From contig JAEZAI010000119.1 in the NCBI GenBank assembly GCA_023427825.1, positions 1-5,217 of the forward strand: a DNA stretch of 5,217 bases, in the 5' to 3' direction. Positions within the stretch are counted from its first letter, which is position 1. Every line of letters begins with the position of its first letter. A program made the translations under genes and the position numbers. The notes under the pieces were generated by a model. It was given only the letters and a program-made list of their open reading frames with translations, did not search any database and was not told the origin of the DNA. Below are positions 4,979 to 5,217 of this stretch, piece by piece. Source of the DNA: Actinomycetes bacterium. Lineage in GTDB: Bacteria > Actinomycetota > Acidimicrobiia > Acidimicrobiales > Microtrichaceae.

Positions 4979-5092
4979 ATGAAGGTCAAGCCCAGCGTCA
5001 AGAAGATCTGCGAGAAGTGCCGTGTCATCCGCCGCAACGGTCGGGTGATGGTCATCTGCGACAACCCGCGCCACAAGCAGCGCCAGGGCTGA
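4979..5092 (+). CDS. rpmJ: 50S ribosomal protein L36 (bL36), zinc-binding form
   Basis: bL36 is the smallest large-subunit protein and stabilises 23S rRNA near the L7/L12 stalk base. The product has 37 residues, the standard length, beginning [14 protein letters not shown] and ending HKQRQG. The zinc ligands C11, C14, C27 and H32 are all present (Cys-x2-Cys-x12-Cys-x4-His), so this is the zinc-containing C+ form and not the zinc-free paralogue. The ATG at 4979 has GAGAAG at 4968-4973, 5 bases upstream. The same frame is open back to an ATG at 4616, but that extension runs out of frame through infA and is not bL36-like, so the short form is correct. rpsM starts 36 bases after the stop. Confidence 0.97.
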   Translation: MKVKPSVKKICEKCRVIRRNGRVMVICDNPRHKQRQG

Positions 5093-5128
5093 GCAGCTCG
5101 CCTCCGAGAAAGAGCAGGACAGACACAC

Positions 5129-5217
5129 ATGGCACGCATCGCCGGCGTCGACATCCCGCGGGAGAAGCGCCTCGTCATCTCCCTCACCTACATCTACGGC
5201 ATCGGCCGGACCGCCTC
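5129..5217 (+). CDS. rpsM: 30S ribosomal protein S13 (uS13), 5' end only
   Basis: uS13 lies in the 30S head and forms bridges to the 50S subunit and contacts to P-site tRNA. Twenty-nine complete codons are visible before the window ends, beginning [14 protein letters not shown] and continuing [14 protein letters not shown], the canonical N-terminus of bacterial S13. The ATG at 5129 is supported by AGGA at 5116-5119, 9 bases upstream; the purine-rich stretch GAGAAAGAG lies just before it. The gap after rpmJ (5093-5128) holds only this ribosome-binding site. By comparison with other Actinomycetota, rpsK, rpsD, rpoA and rplQ would be expected downstream, outside the window. Confidence 0.97.
   Translation, partial: MARIAGVDIPREKRLVISLTYIYGIGRTA

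Noticed and set aside
4616..5092. A 158-codon frame from ATG 4616 that ends with the rpmJ sequence
   Set aside because: The part before 4979 runs out of frame through infA and the leader and has no similarity to bL36. bL36 is 37-38 residues long, so the start at 4979 is correct.

Overview
The window is a G+C-rich chromosomal segment (judged by eye; most third codon positions are G or C) carrying the 3' part of the spc ribosomal-protein operon and the 5' part of the following infA/alpha operon, all on the + strand. Gene order is rpsH(3' end)-rplF-rplR-rpsE-rpmD-rplO-secY-adk-infA-rpmJ-rpsM(5' end). The base composition, the order secY-adk-infA-rpmJ-rpsM, and the protein sequences suggest Actinomycetota. 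A deep-branching class such as Acidimicrobiia is my best guess, from the four-Cys adenylate kinase and the IF1 N-terminus, but this is inference without any database search.

Region 1 (1-2280) is a tightly packed translation block. rplF, rplR, rpsE, rpmD and rplO are joined by four successive stop/start overlaps (TGATG three times, then ATGA), which implies translational coupling. Region 2 (2281-2464) is a 184-base non-coding gap with several GC-rich hairpins leading into secY, which starts with GTG. Region 3 (2465-4564) holds secY and adk, separated by 84 bases containing two more hairpins. adk ends in a perfect 18-base palindrome. Region 4 (4565-4740) is non-coding. It has no map (methionine aminopeptidase) gene, which many Actinomycetota carry between adk and infA. 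It has a very good sigma-70-type promoter (TTGATC, 17 bases, TATATT) in an AT-rich island, then a leader of about 105 bases. Region 5 (4741-5217) is infA, which appears to start at a CTG codon behind a strong AGGAGGA Shine-Dalgarno sequence, followed by rpmJ and the start of rpsM.

Together these genes supply 50S proteins (uL6, uL18, uL30, uL15, bL36), 30S proteins (uS8, uS5, uS13), initiation factor IF1, the SecY channel core and adenylate kinase. I see no mobile element, CRISPR array, tRNA, rRNA or accessory system. The points worth a second look are regulatory: the CTG start and folded ribosome-binding site of infA, the promoter and palindromes that separate adk from infA, the structured secY leader and the missing map gene. 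Nothing here looks like an undescribed multi-gene system.
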